IMG/VR virus record: IMGVR_UViG_3300028844_005480
Coordinates: 1-23,566 of that record
DNA length: 23,566 bases
Source of the DNA: a virus
Direction: 5' to 3' (one strand)
Part shown: positions 1-5,622 of the stretch, one piece after another
How positions within the stretch are numbered: position 1 is the first letter of the stretch
Layout of the letters: each line of letters opens with the position of its first letter
Position numbers and translations under genes: made by a program
The notes under the pieces: model-generated
Seen by the model: the letters and a program-made list of their open reading frames with translations, nothing else
Database searches by the model: none
Told to the model about the DNA's origin: nothing

Positions 1-61
1 GATTTGAACCTACGATCTACCCGTTATGAGCGGGCAGCTTTAACCACTAAGCTACAGACCC
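1..61 (-). tRNA. tRNA-Met (CAT), 3' end cut by the window edge
   Basis: Read on the minus strand, the acceptor 5' half GGGTCTG is followed by a D arm (GCTT...AAGC) and an anticodon stem GCCCG/CGGGT closing the loop CTCATAA, so the anticodon is CAT. A T-arm start (GTAGGTTCAAATC) follows and the gene then leaves the window, so the 3' acceptor strand and any CCA are not visible. CAT can be elongator Met, initiator Met or a lysidine-modified Ile tRNA. The anticodon stem lacks the three G-C pairs of an initiator, but Met and Ile cannot be told apart here. Confidence 0.9.
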
Positions 62-66
62 TAATT

Positions 67-141
67 TGGCTCCGGCGGTAGGGGTCGAACCTACGACCAA
101 TTGATTAACAGTCAACTGCTCTACCACTGAGCTACGCCGGA
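67..141 (-). tRNA. tRNA-Asn (GTT)
   Basis: This is a full cloverleaf on the minus strand: acceptor TCCGGCG pairs with CGCCGGA, the D arm is GCTC...GAGC, the anticodon loop CTGTTAA gives anticodon GTT, and the T loop is TTCGACC. Discriminator G is followed by an encoded CCA (67-69). It lies 5 nt from the tRNA-Met gene, so the two are probably processed from one transcript. Confidence 0.97.
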
Positions 142-153
142 ATAACATAATTA

Positions 154-312
154 CTATCTTGTTAGAAGATCTAAAATAATACTTAACTCGTAAATTGCTT
201 TATCTAGAACTAAATGAGCAGTGTTATCTTCATTTTTTTTCTTTTCTTCGTGTAGTAGATCTATTCTTACTTTAATATAATCTATGGGGTCAGGTTTACT
301 ACCTCGTCTCAT
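154..312 (-). CDS. Small hypothetical protein, 52 aa
   Basis: I do not recognise this gene. The protein starts MRRGSKPDPIDYIKV and ends in a short amphipathic helix (DKAIYELSIILDLLTR). The reading frame is open further upstream to 390, but that extension would run through the 10-bp GC-rich hairpin at 351-380. The ATG at 312 has a good ribosome binding site (AAAGGAC, 5-6 nt upstream), so I chose the short form. It sits between tRNA-Asn and the structured region, inside the tRNA cluster, and was possibly co-transcribed with it. Confidence 0.6.
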   Translation of the reverse strand: MRRGSKPDPIDYIKVRIDLLHEEKKKNEDNTAHLVLDKAIYELSIILDLLTR

Positions 313-344
313 AGTATGTCCTTTATTATGCAGAAATAAATATA

Positions 345-518
345 TAATCGGTGGGGAGGCTTTCTGCAGTGCCTCCCCACGTATCTGCATTTGACGTATG
401 CAGCAACCGACTGGGTTATGCGGTACCAGTGCTTATACCGGACTAGACTATAGGGCCACTCTTCAATGCCTAGGACCTTTGTTTAGCGAAATCGCTAGGC
501 TTTCCCCTTTGCCTATCC
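345..518 (-). ncRNA. Candidate structured RNA next to tRNA-Arg (unknown family)
   Basis: Between tRNA-Arg and the 52-aa gene lies a stretch with no good reading frame. A hand count of 351-518 gives about 52% G+C, far above the surrounding genes. It holds a 10-bp hairpin with a 10-nt loop (351-360 with 371-380), a 6-bp hairpin with a 7-nt loop (385-390 with 398-403), and an H-type pseudoknot on the minus strand: CGGTA/TACCG (436-440 with 421-425) interleaved with ACTGG/CCAGT (426-430 with 410-414). A further 6-bp pairing joins 468-473 and 495-500. GC-rich islands of this kind in AT-rich genomes often mark noncoding RNAs. Strand is inferred from the adjacent tRNAs. I could not match a known family. 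Confidence 0.5.
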
Positions 519-595
519 TGGTGATCTCTTCAGGATTCGAACCTGAGACCTAGTGCTTAGAAGGCACTTGCTCTATCCAGCTGAGCTAAGAGACC
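519..595 (-). tRNA. tRNA-Arg (TCT)
   Basis: This is a complete cloverleaf: GGTCTCT/AGAGATC acceptor stem with one G-T pair, D arm GCTC...GAGC, anticodon loop CTTCTAA (anticodon TCT), T loop TTCGAAT, discriminator A and an encoded CCA (519-521). It reads AGA, which is frequent in the genes of this window. The 5' end overlaps the last 10 nt of the small ORF at 586-741. Confidence 0.97.
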
Positions 596-741
596 TTAAT
601 TCCTATATTTCTTAGCATTGTAGCTGCTAAGTTAGTATTATCTATCTCTTCTACAGGAAGATTTGCATCTACCCACTCATTCATTTGTTTGTGTAAATCT
701 TCTACAGATTTTATATTAAATTTTATTTGTTTTCTCATCAT
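586..741 (-). CDS. Small hypothetical protein, 51 aa, overlapping the tRNA-Arg 5' end
   Basis: A 51-codon frame starts at a tandem ATG ATG (741/738) and encodes a mixed-charge peptide beginning MMRKQIKFNIKSVEDL and ending RNIGIKVS. Its TAG stop lies inside the tRNA-Arg gene and uses tRNA bases 8-10. Composition and codon use match neighbouring phage genes and it fills the space between tRNA-Arg and the kinase-like gene, but no clear Shine-Dalgarno sequence precedes it. Product unknown. Processing of the tRNA would remove the end of the message. Confidence 0.5.
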   Translation of the reverse strand: MMRKQIKFNIKSVEDLHKQMNEWVDANLPVEEIDNTNLAATMLRNIGIKVS

Positions 742-784
742 ATAATCATAATACTATTAAAATAAGTAATAAGCAAGAATAAAA

Positions 785-1363
785 CTACTTTTTATTGGTA
801 TAGTAAAGATAATCATCTATCCATTCTTCTATAGCAGGGGCATCAAACATTTGAGCGTCTGAAAGAGGGTCTGTAAATACTAATGTTCCATCTGCCCGAC
901 TCATTACATTAGCCTCATGAAGATCTAATCTACAATCTCCTGACTGTCCTTCATATTCTAAGTCGTCTAAAGGTTGTAAAGATACTACATCTGCTAAATC
1001 TACTATTTTATTAACAGCTTTTTCCAGCTCTTCGCTAGCCCAAGAAGGTTTATTTTCTCCTTTTACTGCCCAGTCATATAATTGTTCATAGTCTTTAAGC
1101 TGTTTATCATTTAAAGGATATAGTTTTTCTAGTTTTACAGTATAAAACTCATTATAATTATCGACATATAAGCTATGAAATTTAGGAAAATGTATATTTT
1201 TTAATGATTTTATTTCTCTTAGATAATATAAATAAGGATCGAATATATCTGCTCCTATTTTAACAATTTCTTTATTACTATCAAAAGCAGCTGCATAACA
1301 TCCAGAGCCTACATAGTTCATGTTTTTTAGTGCATTTTTTAATATTTTATGTACGGTAGACAT
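785..1363 (-). CDS. Protein-kinase-like fold protein, 192 aa
   Basis: Landmarks of the eukaryotic-type kinase/aminoglycoside phosphotransferase fold appear in order: a glycine-rich loop GSGCYAAAF (19-27), a beta-3 lysine in VKIG (K35), a catalytic-loop-like DLHEANVM (147-154, with D, H and N spaced as in HxDxxxxN loops) and a DFG-equivalent FTDP (163-166). At 192 aa it is shorter than a full kinase (about 250 aa), with little of the C-lobe helical part, so activity is uncertain. The start has AAGGAAAA 7 nt upstream. A terminator hairpin lies just before that ribosome binding site, which suggests the gene has its own promoter or is read through from the leader at 1389-1578. Family and substrate are not identified. 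It could act on host proteins or small molecules. Confidence 0.7.
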   Translation of the reverse strand: MSTVHKILKNALKNMNYVGSGCYAAAFDSNKEIVKIGADIFDPYLYYLREIKSLKNIHFPKFHSLYVDNYNEFYTVKLEKLYPLNDKQLKDYEQLYDWAVKGENKPSWASEELEKAVNKIVDLADVVSLQPLDDLEYEGQSGDCRLDLHEANVMSRADGTLVFTDPLSDAQMFDAPAIEEWIDDYLYYTNKK

Positions 1364-1388
1364 TTATATTTTCCTTATAATTAAAAAA

Positions 1389-1578
1389 GTAAAAAGGCGC
1401 TCTTACTATAAGTTAGAACGCCTTTTTATCTGCTGCCGTTTCCGAAATAACGGACTTAATCACACTAGCAGAATAGTGGTTAAACAATTTTTTTCGGCTA
1501 GGATAGTTTAACATAACCCATAGTGATTTTTATGGTTTACTGGCATCACTTGACCAGCCCCTCATCTTAAACAAGTGT
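1389..1578 (-). ncRNA. Candidate structured leader or small RNA ending in a terminator
   Basis: This 190-nt gap between the phosphomannomutase and the kinase-like gene has no credible ORF. On the minus strand it can form an interleaved pairing (AGTGAT 1550-1545 with ATCACT 1527-1522; CCAT 1535-1532 with ATGG 1521-1518), a 6-bp TTAAAC/GTTTAA stem (1511-1506 with 1485-1480), CACTA/TAGTG (1478-1474 with 1467-1463) and CCGTT/AACGG (1453-1449 with 1440-1436), and it ends in an intrinsic terminator (1427-1391). G+C is about 39% over 1431-1570, modestly above the flanks. It could be a small RNA or a cis-acting leader that attenuates the kinase-like gene starting 26 nt after the terminator. Family unknown. 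Confidence 0.4.
1391..1427 (-). terminator. Intrinsic terminator between phosphomannomutase and kinase-like genes
   Basis: A 9-bp stem AAAAAGGCG/CGCCTTTTT extends through TCT/AGA and ACT/AGT pairs. On the minus strand it is followed by TTTTTACTTTTTT. The A/T-flanked stem could also act on the plus strand, but no plus-strand gene runs into it. The ribosome binding site of the next gene lies only about 15 nt past it. Confidence 0.75.
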
Positions 1579-2295
1579 TTAAAGAAGAGAAACTAAATAT
1601 CTTGTTTCTGAAGGAGAAGATACTTTAAATACTTTATCTTCTTTGTTGTTTCTTTCTTCAATAGCTTTAGCTAAGGTATAATCGTTACCGCCCTCTTGGG
1701 TGTCGTCACCAAAAAATAATATAGGGATATTTTCAAAGTAATCTAATATTTGACTCTTATCCTTGCCACCTCTATATATATCAAAACCAGTTCTTCCAGC
1801 TATTTGTGCTGTAATATTGTATTTATGTTTAAAAGAATTATTAAACTTTATAGATAAGTTTAACCTTTCTTTAGTGTTTTTGTCAAACTCAGAGTATAAT
1901 ACTCTTTGTACAGGTGTAGCATTTCTTCCAACTATACTAAAGTTTAACATACCAGGTCTTTTATCAAAATGAAACCCTGTCTTGTGTTCAAAGGGGCTAA
2001 TATTTAGTTCACTATTAAGCCAGTCTAATACTTCTGTAGGAGGAGTCCAGTCTTCTCTATATACTTCTTCTCCTTTTTGCCATACAGAATTTCCTGAGCA
2101 ATTAAAACTATAGGAAATTATGTTCTCTAAAAACCAAGTATCTAGTTGCTCTTCTGTCTTAGCGTAGTCACTTCCTGTAGCTAAATAAATACTATAAGAC
2201 ATAGATAAACCTACAAGCTCTTGTAAAAAGAAAGGGTCTATCTTTTCTCTAGGGTCTGTAAGAGTACCGTCTACATCAAATATTATAGCAGTCAT
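1579..2295 (-). CDS. Phosphomannomutase-like HAD hydrolase (eukaryotic PMM family), 238 aa
   Basis: The N-terminus carries the HAD nucleophile motif DVDGTLT (7-13), with the two Asp used in phosphoryl transfer. RPGMLNFSIVGR (113-124) is the cap-domain signature of PMM1/PMM2-type enzymes, GGKDK (176-180) holds the motif-III lysine, and FFGDDTQEGGNDY (194-206) is the Mg-binding loop typical of this family. Length fits the roughly 245 aa norm. PMM interconverts mannose-6-P and mannose-1-P, feeding GDP-mannose or related sugars. Its stop-start region overlaps the upstream gene by 4 nt, giving translational coupling. In this window it fits with the HldE-type kinase and nucleotidyltransferases as part of a sugar-nucleotide programme. 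Substrate is inferred and other hexose or heptose phosphates are possible. Confidence 0.85.
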   Translation of the reverse strand: MTAIIFDVDGTLTDPREKIDPFFLQELVGLSMSYSIYLATGSDYAKTEEQLDTWFLENIISYSFNCSGNSVWQKGEEVYREDWTPPTEVLDWLNSELNISPFEHKTGFHFDKRPGMLNFSIVGRNATPVQRVLYSEFDKNTKERLNLSIKFNNSFKHKYNITAQIAGRTGFDIYRGGKDKSQILDYFENIPILFFGDDTQEGGNDYTLAKAIEERNNKEDKVFKVSSPSETRYLVSLL

Positions 2296-2624
2296 TCGTT
2301 AGCTATCCACAGATCTTCTAAATATTCAGATATAAACTTAAAAGACTTTTTAGTGTCTTTAAGAATTGCTTCAAACTCAGCGTTATCTGAGTCTTGACAA
2401 TAAAAATACTCACTTAAGCAGTCTGAATGATAGTTAACTTCCATTTTCCATTCTTCTAAAGAAGTAAAGTCACTAGGGTACTCTTCACAATACTCTGCAT
2501 AGTTAGCTAAAAGTCTAGACAATAGCACAGACATAGTTTTATCTGTAGTCCAAGAATCACTTGGATCTATTAAAATAGTACAATCAGAATATTCCGTGTT
2601 TAAATTGGTAATATTAGCTAGCAT
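2292..2624 (-). CDS. Hypothetical acidic protein, 110 aa
   Basis: I do not recognise this protein. It is strongly acidic, with clusters of D/E, aromatic residues and five scattered Cys, and has no signal peptide or membrane segment. The start at 2624 has GAAGAGGAAAAT just upstream. Its last 4 nt overlap the start of the phosphomannomutase gene (ATGA junction), so the two are translationally coupled. The acidic composition would suit a small protein-binding or anti-restriction-like mimic, but nothing specific supports that. Confidence 0.75.
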   Translation of the reverse strand: MLANITNLNTEYSDCTILIDPSDSWTTDKTMSVLLSRLLANYAEYCEEYPSDFTSLEEWKMEVNYHSDCLSEYFYCQDSDNAEFEAILKDTKKSFKFISEYLEDLWIANE

Positions 2625-2634
2625 ATTTTCCTCT

Positions 2635-2931
2635 TCACATTAAGCTATCAATAAAAGATTCTATACTATCTATAGCATCTTGCATAGTATGTGCTGATAC
2701 GATTTTCCATTCTTTGTCTGTATCAAGCACAAAGCTATCATAGTCTAAGTCTTCTAGAACTTGCACCATTAAACAATGTTTATGTTCTAATTTATTTTTT
2801 TGTCTAGCAAAACCCATACAGTCACACTGATAGTGTCCTTGAGTATTTTTACTAACCTTGTAAGTTTTAGGCTCTTCTAATATATTAACAACTTCAAAAT
2901 TGCTTTTATTTAGTTTTTTCACTGCGTACAT
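2635..2931 (-). CDS. SWIM-like zinc-binding protein, 98 aa
   Basis: The middle of the protein reads YQCDCMGFARQ...EHKHCLMVQVL, giving a C-x-C pair (C36, C38) followed about 12 residues later by H50, H52 and C53. This matches the SWIM zinc finger layout (CxC...CxH followed by a hydrophobic helix), except that the third ligand is His, or is supplied by C53. SWIM domains bind DNA or protein partners. The start at 2931 has GAGGTAAC about 6-8 nt upstream. A possible sigma70-like promoter lies at 2959-2987. The four genes 2931 to 1579 run in one direction with small gaps. No specific partner can be named. Confidence 0.65.
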   Translation of the reverse strand: MYAVKKLNKSNFEVVNILEEPKTYKVSKNTQGHYQCDCMGFARQKNKLEHKHCLMVQVLEDLDYDSFVLDTDKEWKIVSAHTMQDAIDSIESFIDSLM

Positions 2932-2958
2932 TAGTTACCTCATTAAATGATATAGTAT

Positions 2959-2987
2959 ATATTAACATTTAATAAGTGTATATGCAA
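2959..2987 (-). promoter_or_regulatory. Possible sigma70-like promoter for the SWIM-like gene
   Basis: On the minus strand TTGCAT (2982-2987) and TAATAT (2959-2964) are separated by exactly 17 nt, about 28 nt before the ATG at 2931. The 62-nt gap here is very AT-rich, so chance matches are likely. Confidence 0.4.
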
Positions 2988-2993
2988 ATACAA

Positions 2994-3500
2994 TCAGTAT
3001 TTTTTTGCTACGCAATAGAAGCTATTATTTAAATCATGACCTTTTGTTACAAAAGTATTAGTCCAGTTTTTACTTTTACTTTTAAAATATTTATTAAACT
3101 GCGAAGAAGAAAACATATGATAATGTTTTCTATTGTTCCAAGGATTCCAATATTTTTGACTCTTATGAGGTAGATACAAAAATAAAATTCCTCCTATTTT
3201 TAATTTAGAATTCCAATAGTCTAAAGCTCCTACCCAATCGGGTAGATGCTCTAAGCAGTGAGAAGAAAATATATAATCTACTTCTAAATCAGGTAAATTA
3301 TAGGCATCCCAGGGATCGTCTATATCTATGTCTATATTTATAGAGCCTGGATAAGACCACTCTTTCTTCATACATCCTATATCATAGCCTACTTTATCTG
3401 ACCCTATAATCTCTTTAGCAAAAGGAATAGCAAATCTAGCGGCATTTCCAGTAGATTGAAAAGCAGGATACTGTTTATTTTCAAAATTTATTATTTTCAT
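2994..3500 (-). CDS. Class I SAM-dependent methyltransferase-like protein, 168 aa
   Basis: The sequence shows a Methyltransf_11-type Rossmann core: GYDIGC (38-43) at the SAM-binding loop, a run of alternating acidic residues after beta-2 (INIDIDIDDPW), then VDYIFSSHCLEHLPDW, the motif-IV/post-loop typical of this family, and LKIGGILFLYLP near the C-terminal strands. It begins right at the stop of the preceding gene (3501), in a row with small unknown genes. A role in glycan or nucleotide modification is possible, but the substrate cannot be read from sequence. N-terminal coverage is short for a full enzyme. Confidence 0.75.
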   Translation of the reverse strand: MKIINFENKQYPAFQSTGNAARFAIPFAKEIIGSDKVGYDIGCMKKEWSYPGSINIDIDIDDPWDAYNLPDLEVDYIFSSHCLEHLPDWVGALDYWNSKLKIGGILFLYLPHKSQKYWNPWNNRKHYHMFSSSQFNKYFKSKSKNWTNTFVTKGHDLNNSFYCVAKKY

Positions 3501-3848
3501 TTATACACTAATATCTACTGTTGACTCTCGACCACTTAACTTTAAAGCATACTCTTCTCTTAAATAAGCTTTTTCTGCATAAGTTTTATCGTCTAGTTTA
3601 GTATTATAGTCTTTCCACATATATTGAAGTTCTTGAAACTTCTTCAATATAACAGCTGCGCGAGTAGAAGGCTCTACTACTCTTCTTTCTTCGGTATTTG
3701 GAGGTCTGATATTTTCTGCATTAGGAAAAGTATTAGGATTAAAAGGCATATTTTTTGAATTGCCTTGTACAGATTTATCACCTTCATTCATAGGCATACT
3801 AGAGTTTCCTTGAAGCATTTGCTGTGAGTTAATAATATTAGTTTCCAA
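3501..3848 (-). CDS. Hypothetical protein with disordered N-terminus, 115 aa
   Basis: The first ~60 residues are low-complexity, rich in N, Q, S, P and M, and likely disordered. The C-terminal half (EPSTRAAVILKKFQELQYMW onward) looks helical and charged. No known motif is evident. It abuts the methyltransferase (stop at 3501, next start at 3500) and follows the gene at 3850-4176 by one base, so the three genes are probably read together. The layout would suit a scaffold or adaptor protein, but this is not supported by any specific feature. Confidence 0.75.
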   Translation of the reverse strand: METNIINSQQMLQGNSSMPMNEGDKSVQGNSKNMPFNPNTFPNAENIRPPNTEERRVVEPSTRAAVILKKFQELQYMWKDYNTKLDDKTYAEKAYLREEYALKLSGRESTVDISV

Positions 3849-3849
3849 T

Positions 3850-4176
3850 TTATCTGTCTCCTATTCTAACATCTATTTTAGAGAAAAAGTTAGAATCATA
3901 AAAAGTATAAAACTTCTTATAGTCTTCCTTAGAGTAGAATCTTAAAAAGATATTATTATCATACCCTAAATGCCATTGACATATATCATACCTAAAACTA
4001 CAGTTTTCTGAGCACCAATTTAATATTTTTTTAATATTAGGATGTTCTAAATCTATAAATTTAAGTACTTGATACATTACAGTAGAAGAAGCTTTATCTT
4101 TATTAAAAGACTTAGTATACTTATGCTCTCTAGTGAACATTAATCTGTCTAAGTCTGAAAAGTGTTTTTTTATCAT
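3850..4176 (-). CDS. Hypothetical protein, 108 aa
   Basis: I do not recognise this protein. It is lysine- and aromatic-rich, with a CSENCSFRYDICQWH stretch (three Cys and a His) that could bind metal but does not match a named motif. There is no signal peptide or membrane segment. No strong ribosome binding site is visible; the hairpin at 4201-4226 separates it from hsp20, suggesting it is expressed by readthrough or from its own weak promoter. Confidence 0.7.
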   Translation of the reverse strand: MIKKHFSDLDRLMFTREHKYTKSFNKDKASSTVMYQVLKFIDLEHPNIKKILNWCSENCSFRYDICQWHLGYDNNIFLRFYSKEDYKKFYTFYDSNFFSKIDVRIGDR

Positions 4177-4200
4177 AAAATACTCATTATAAGTTATAGA

Positions 4201-4226
4201 TAAGGGCCCACTAATAGGGACCCTTA
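4201..4226 (-). terminator. Hairpin after hsp20 (terminator or 3' stabiliser)
   Basis: On the minus strand TAAGGGTCC pairs with GGGCCCTTA (9 bp, one G-U) around a short loop, 16 nt after the hsp20 stop. It is GC-rich for this genome. No T-run follows, so it may protect the hsp20 mRNA end or act as a weak terminator. Confidence 0.5.
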
Positions 4227-4241
4227 CCTTGTTGTTTAGTT

Positions 4242-4676
4242 TTACGAAATATCAATTTTTTTTGGTTTTTTACTGTCTGGAACTATTCTCTCTAGTACCA
4301 CACTAAGTAGTCCATTACTCATACGAGCATCTTTAACTTCTATGTCGTCTGCAATAGTAAACTTACGTGTAAATCCTCTATTAGCTATACCTCTGTAGAC
4401 CCACGAGTCGGCGTTAGTATCGTTTTGATCAGGTTTATAGGAAATAGATAGTACATTATCGGTTACTACCATATCAATATCTTCTTTTGATACTCCAGCT
4501 AAGGCTATCTCAATAGTATATTGATTGTTTACATTAGTTATGTTGTAGGGAGGATAACCAGTACTTTGTGCCTGATTATCTAAATACTTATTCATCTGAT
4601 CGAAAAGACGATCAAATCCTACTGCATAGGGGGTGAATTTATTAATATCTAATAAAGAAGCATTTCTCATATTCAT
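4242..4676 (-). CDS. hsp20: Small heat shock protein, Hsp20/IbpA family, 144 aa
   Basis: This is an alpha-crystallin domain protein. After a variable N-terminus (FDRLFDQMNKYLDN), the core includes PPYNITNVNNQYTIEIALAG, the GVSKEDIDMVV strand region and the family signature ARMSNGLLSVVLER near the end. It acts as an ATP-independent chaperone oligomer in the cytoplasm. Marine T4-like phages often carry hsp20, usually thought to help virion assembly. The start at 4676 has a strong AAAGGAGG 6-7 nt upstream and overlaps the stop of the preceding gene by 4 nt (ATGA), so it is coupled to that gene and to the structured leader at 4892-5003. The C-terminal KKIDIS resembles the I-x-I anchoring tail. 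Confidence 0.95.
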   Translation of the reverse strand: MNMRNASLLDINKFTPYAVGFDRLFDQMNKYLDNQAQSTGYPPYNITNVNNQYTIEIALAGVSKEDIDMVVTDNVLSISYKPDQNDTNADSWVYRGIANRGFTRKFTIADDIEVKDARMSNGLLSVVLERIVPDSKKPKKIDIS

Positions 4677-4894
4677 TTTAGACCTCCTTTAGCAATATTT
4701 TGTGCTGAGTCTCCTAAAGCTTTAACAAATAAGTCTACAGACTTAAATGCAGACTTAGTAAACTCCGTCTGGGCGTCTATAAATGAATGTAAAGGTTTTG
4801 ATAAAGATTCTTCCTTTACTAATGCATCTACATAGTATTTTTTTGTGTTTTGAAGGGAATCAATTCCCCAATCTGTTATATACGAACTCATCAT
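4673..4894 (-). CDS. Small helical protein, phasin-like?, 73 aa
   Basis: The protein is all-helical and amphipathic, with a stretch FIDAQTEFTKSAFKSVDLFVKALG that resembles the helical repeats of phasins (polyhydroxyalkanoate granule proteins). At 73 aa it is shorter than phasins (100-180 aa), so this is only a resemblance. It starts with tandem ATGs (4894, 4891) 8 nt after AAAAGGAG and shares an ATGA overlap with hsp20. Phasins and Hsp20 proteins are both known to coat granules or client aggregates, so a joint chaperone-like role is plausible but inferred. Confidence 0.6.
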   Translation of the reverse strand: MMSSYITDWGIDSLQNTKKYYVDALVKEESLSKPLHSFIDAQTEFTKSAFKSVDLFVKALGDSAQNIAKGGLK

Positions 4895-5003
4895 TAATTT
4901 GTCTCCTTTTAATAAGCAAGATTATAATAGCAGTATTTTATTACTGCTTGTTGCCCTATAGGGCTAGTAGTTTGTTTTAGGTCTCCGAAGACAACACTAA
5001 AAG
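4892..5003 (-). promoter_or_regulatory. Four-hairpin leader of the hsp20 operon, ROSE-like RNA thermometer candidate
   Basis: Four successive hairpins precede the first gene of the hsp20 pair on the minus strand: 5001-4974 (TTTTAG/CTAAAA plus GTCT/AGAC), 4964-4951 (GCCC/GGGC), 4948-4931 (GCAGTA/TACTGC, 6 bp) and 4920-4903. The last one, CTTGCTT-ATTAA-AAGGAG, pairs the Shine-Dalgarno sequence with CUU(G)CUU and leaves a bulged G. ROSE elements, which control small heat shock genes in alphaproteobacteria and ibpA in enterobacteria, use a conserved U(U/C)GCU to mask AGGA in the last of several hairpins. The match is in layout and core motif; the function is inferred. Confidence 0.6.
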
Positions 5004-5014
5004 AAACTATAATA

Positions 5015-5043
5015 AATATATCAAATAAATAAGTTTGTGTAAA
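5015..5043 (-). promoter_or_regulatory. Sigma70-like promoter of the hsp20 operon
   Basis: TTTACA (5038-5043) and TATATT (5015-5020) are separated by 17 nt on the minus strand. Transcription would begin near 5008, just before the first hairpin of the leader at 4892-5003, giving a 5' UTR of about 115 nt. Confidence 0.55.
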
Positions 5044-5064
5044 TAAAAAAGTTAAATTAGTAAG

Positions 5065-5334
5065 TTATTTGGGGTCAGTTTCTTTAGACATTTTATATTC
5101 TGTAGTGTCCATAGAGACTTTAGTAGTTACTAACTTATCTGCCGCTAGTGTGGCTTTTTTTACTACAGTCTGTGCAGGAGCGATAGTTTTTTGCTCTGCT
5201 GCAATATCTGCTGCTTCTTTTTCTGCTAACCATCTATCGGTTAAGCTTTTTTCTAAAGAGGGTCCAGCATCATTAGCTCTTAATACTTTTTTAACTTCTT
5301 CTTTAGTAGTTAAGTTTTTAATTAAATTATACAT
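5065..5334 (-). CDS. Hypothetical alanine/lysine-rich protein, 89 aa
   Basis: I do not recognise this protein. The N-terminal part (NLIKNLTTKEEVKKVLRAND) looks like a short helical domain; the rest is rich in Ala, Lys and Thr and probably extended or coiled. An ATG three codons upstream (5343) exists, but there AAAGG touches the start codon. The ATG at 5334 lies 9 nt after the same AAAGG, so I prefer it. It follows the gene at 5353-5622 by a few bases and is the last gene before the hsp20 promoter. Confidence 0.7.
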   Translation of the reverse strand: MYNLIKNLTTKEEVKKVLRANDAGPSLEKSLTDRWLAEKEAADIAAEQKTIAPAQTVVKKATLAADKLVTTKVSMDTTEYKMSKETDPK

Positions 5335-5352
5335 ATTGTTCATCCTTTTGTA

Positions 5353-5622
5353 CTAATCTTCAGTAAAATTTCTTTCTCGTCTTATAAAGTGTTTACTAAC
5401 GGTACCATCATCAAACTGAAGGTAGCCTTGAGCCTGATCACTATACATTTCTAAAACTTCGTTACCATAATAATGGTCTTCTAGTGTTAAGTCAAGAAAA
5501 GATTGTTTAGATTTACTATCATTACGGTACGCAGATAGATCTGCACTATGTGCGGTCGCAAATTCTTTAGCTTCTTGTTTAGTTAATCCAGAATCACTGA
5601 ATCTTATTATCATTTTCGGCAT
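5353..5622 (-). CDS. Hypothetical protein, 89 aa
   Basis: I do not recognise this protein. It is a mixed alpha/beta-like sequence with no membrane segment. The start at 5622 has GGAG 8-9 nt upstream, and the gene overlaps the end of the preceding gene by 29 nt, as is common in this compact operon. It lies downstream of the ligase in the same transcription direction and may be co-expressed with it. Confidence 0.75.
   Translation of the reverse strand: MPKMIIRFSDSGLTKQEAKEFATAHSADLSAYRNDSKSKQSFLDLTLEDHYYGNEVLEMYSDQAQGYLQFDDGTVSKHFIRRERNFTED

Noticed and set aside
410-460. AGACTATAG-like bases suggesting a group I intron core (P7) near the tRNA-Arg gene.
   Set aside because: No complementary P7 strand, no P3/P8 pairing and no split gene could be found; the tRNA on this side is intact.
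1451-1462. On the minus strand AGTCCGTTAT matches the nexus of a Cas9 tracrRNA.
   Set aside because: There is no CRISPR repeat, cas gene or anti-repeat in the window, and a 10-nt match is within chance; the bases form part of another hairpin.
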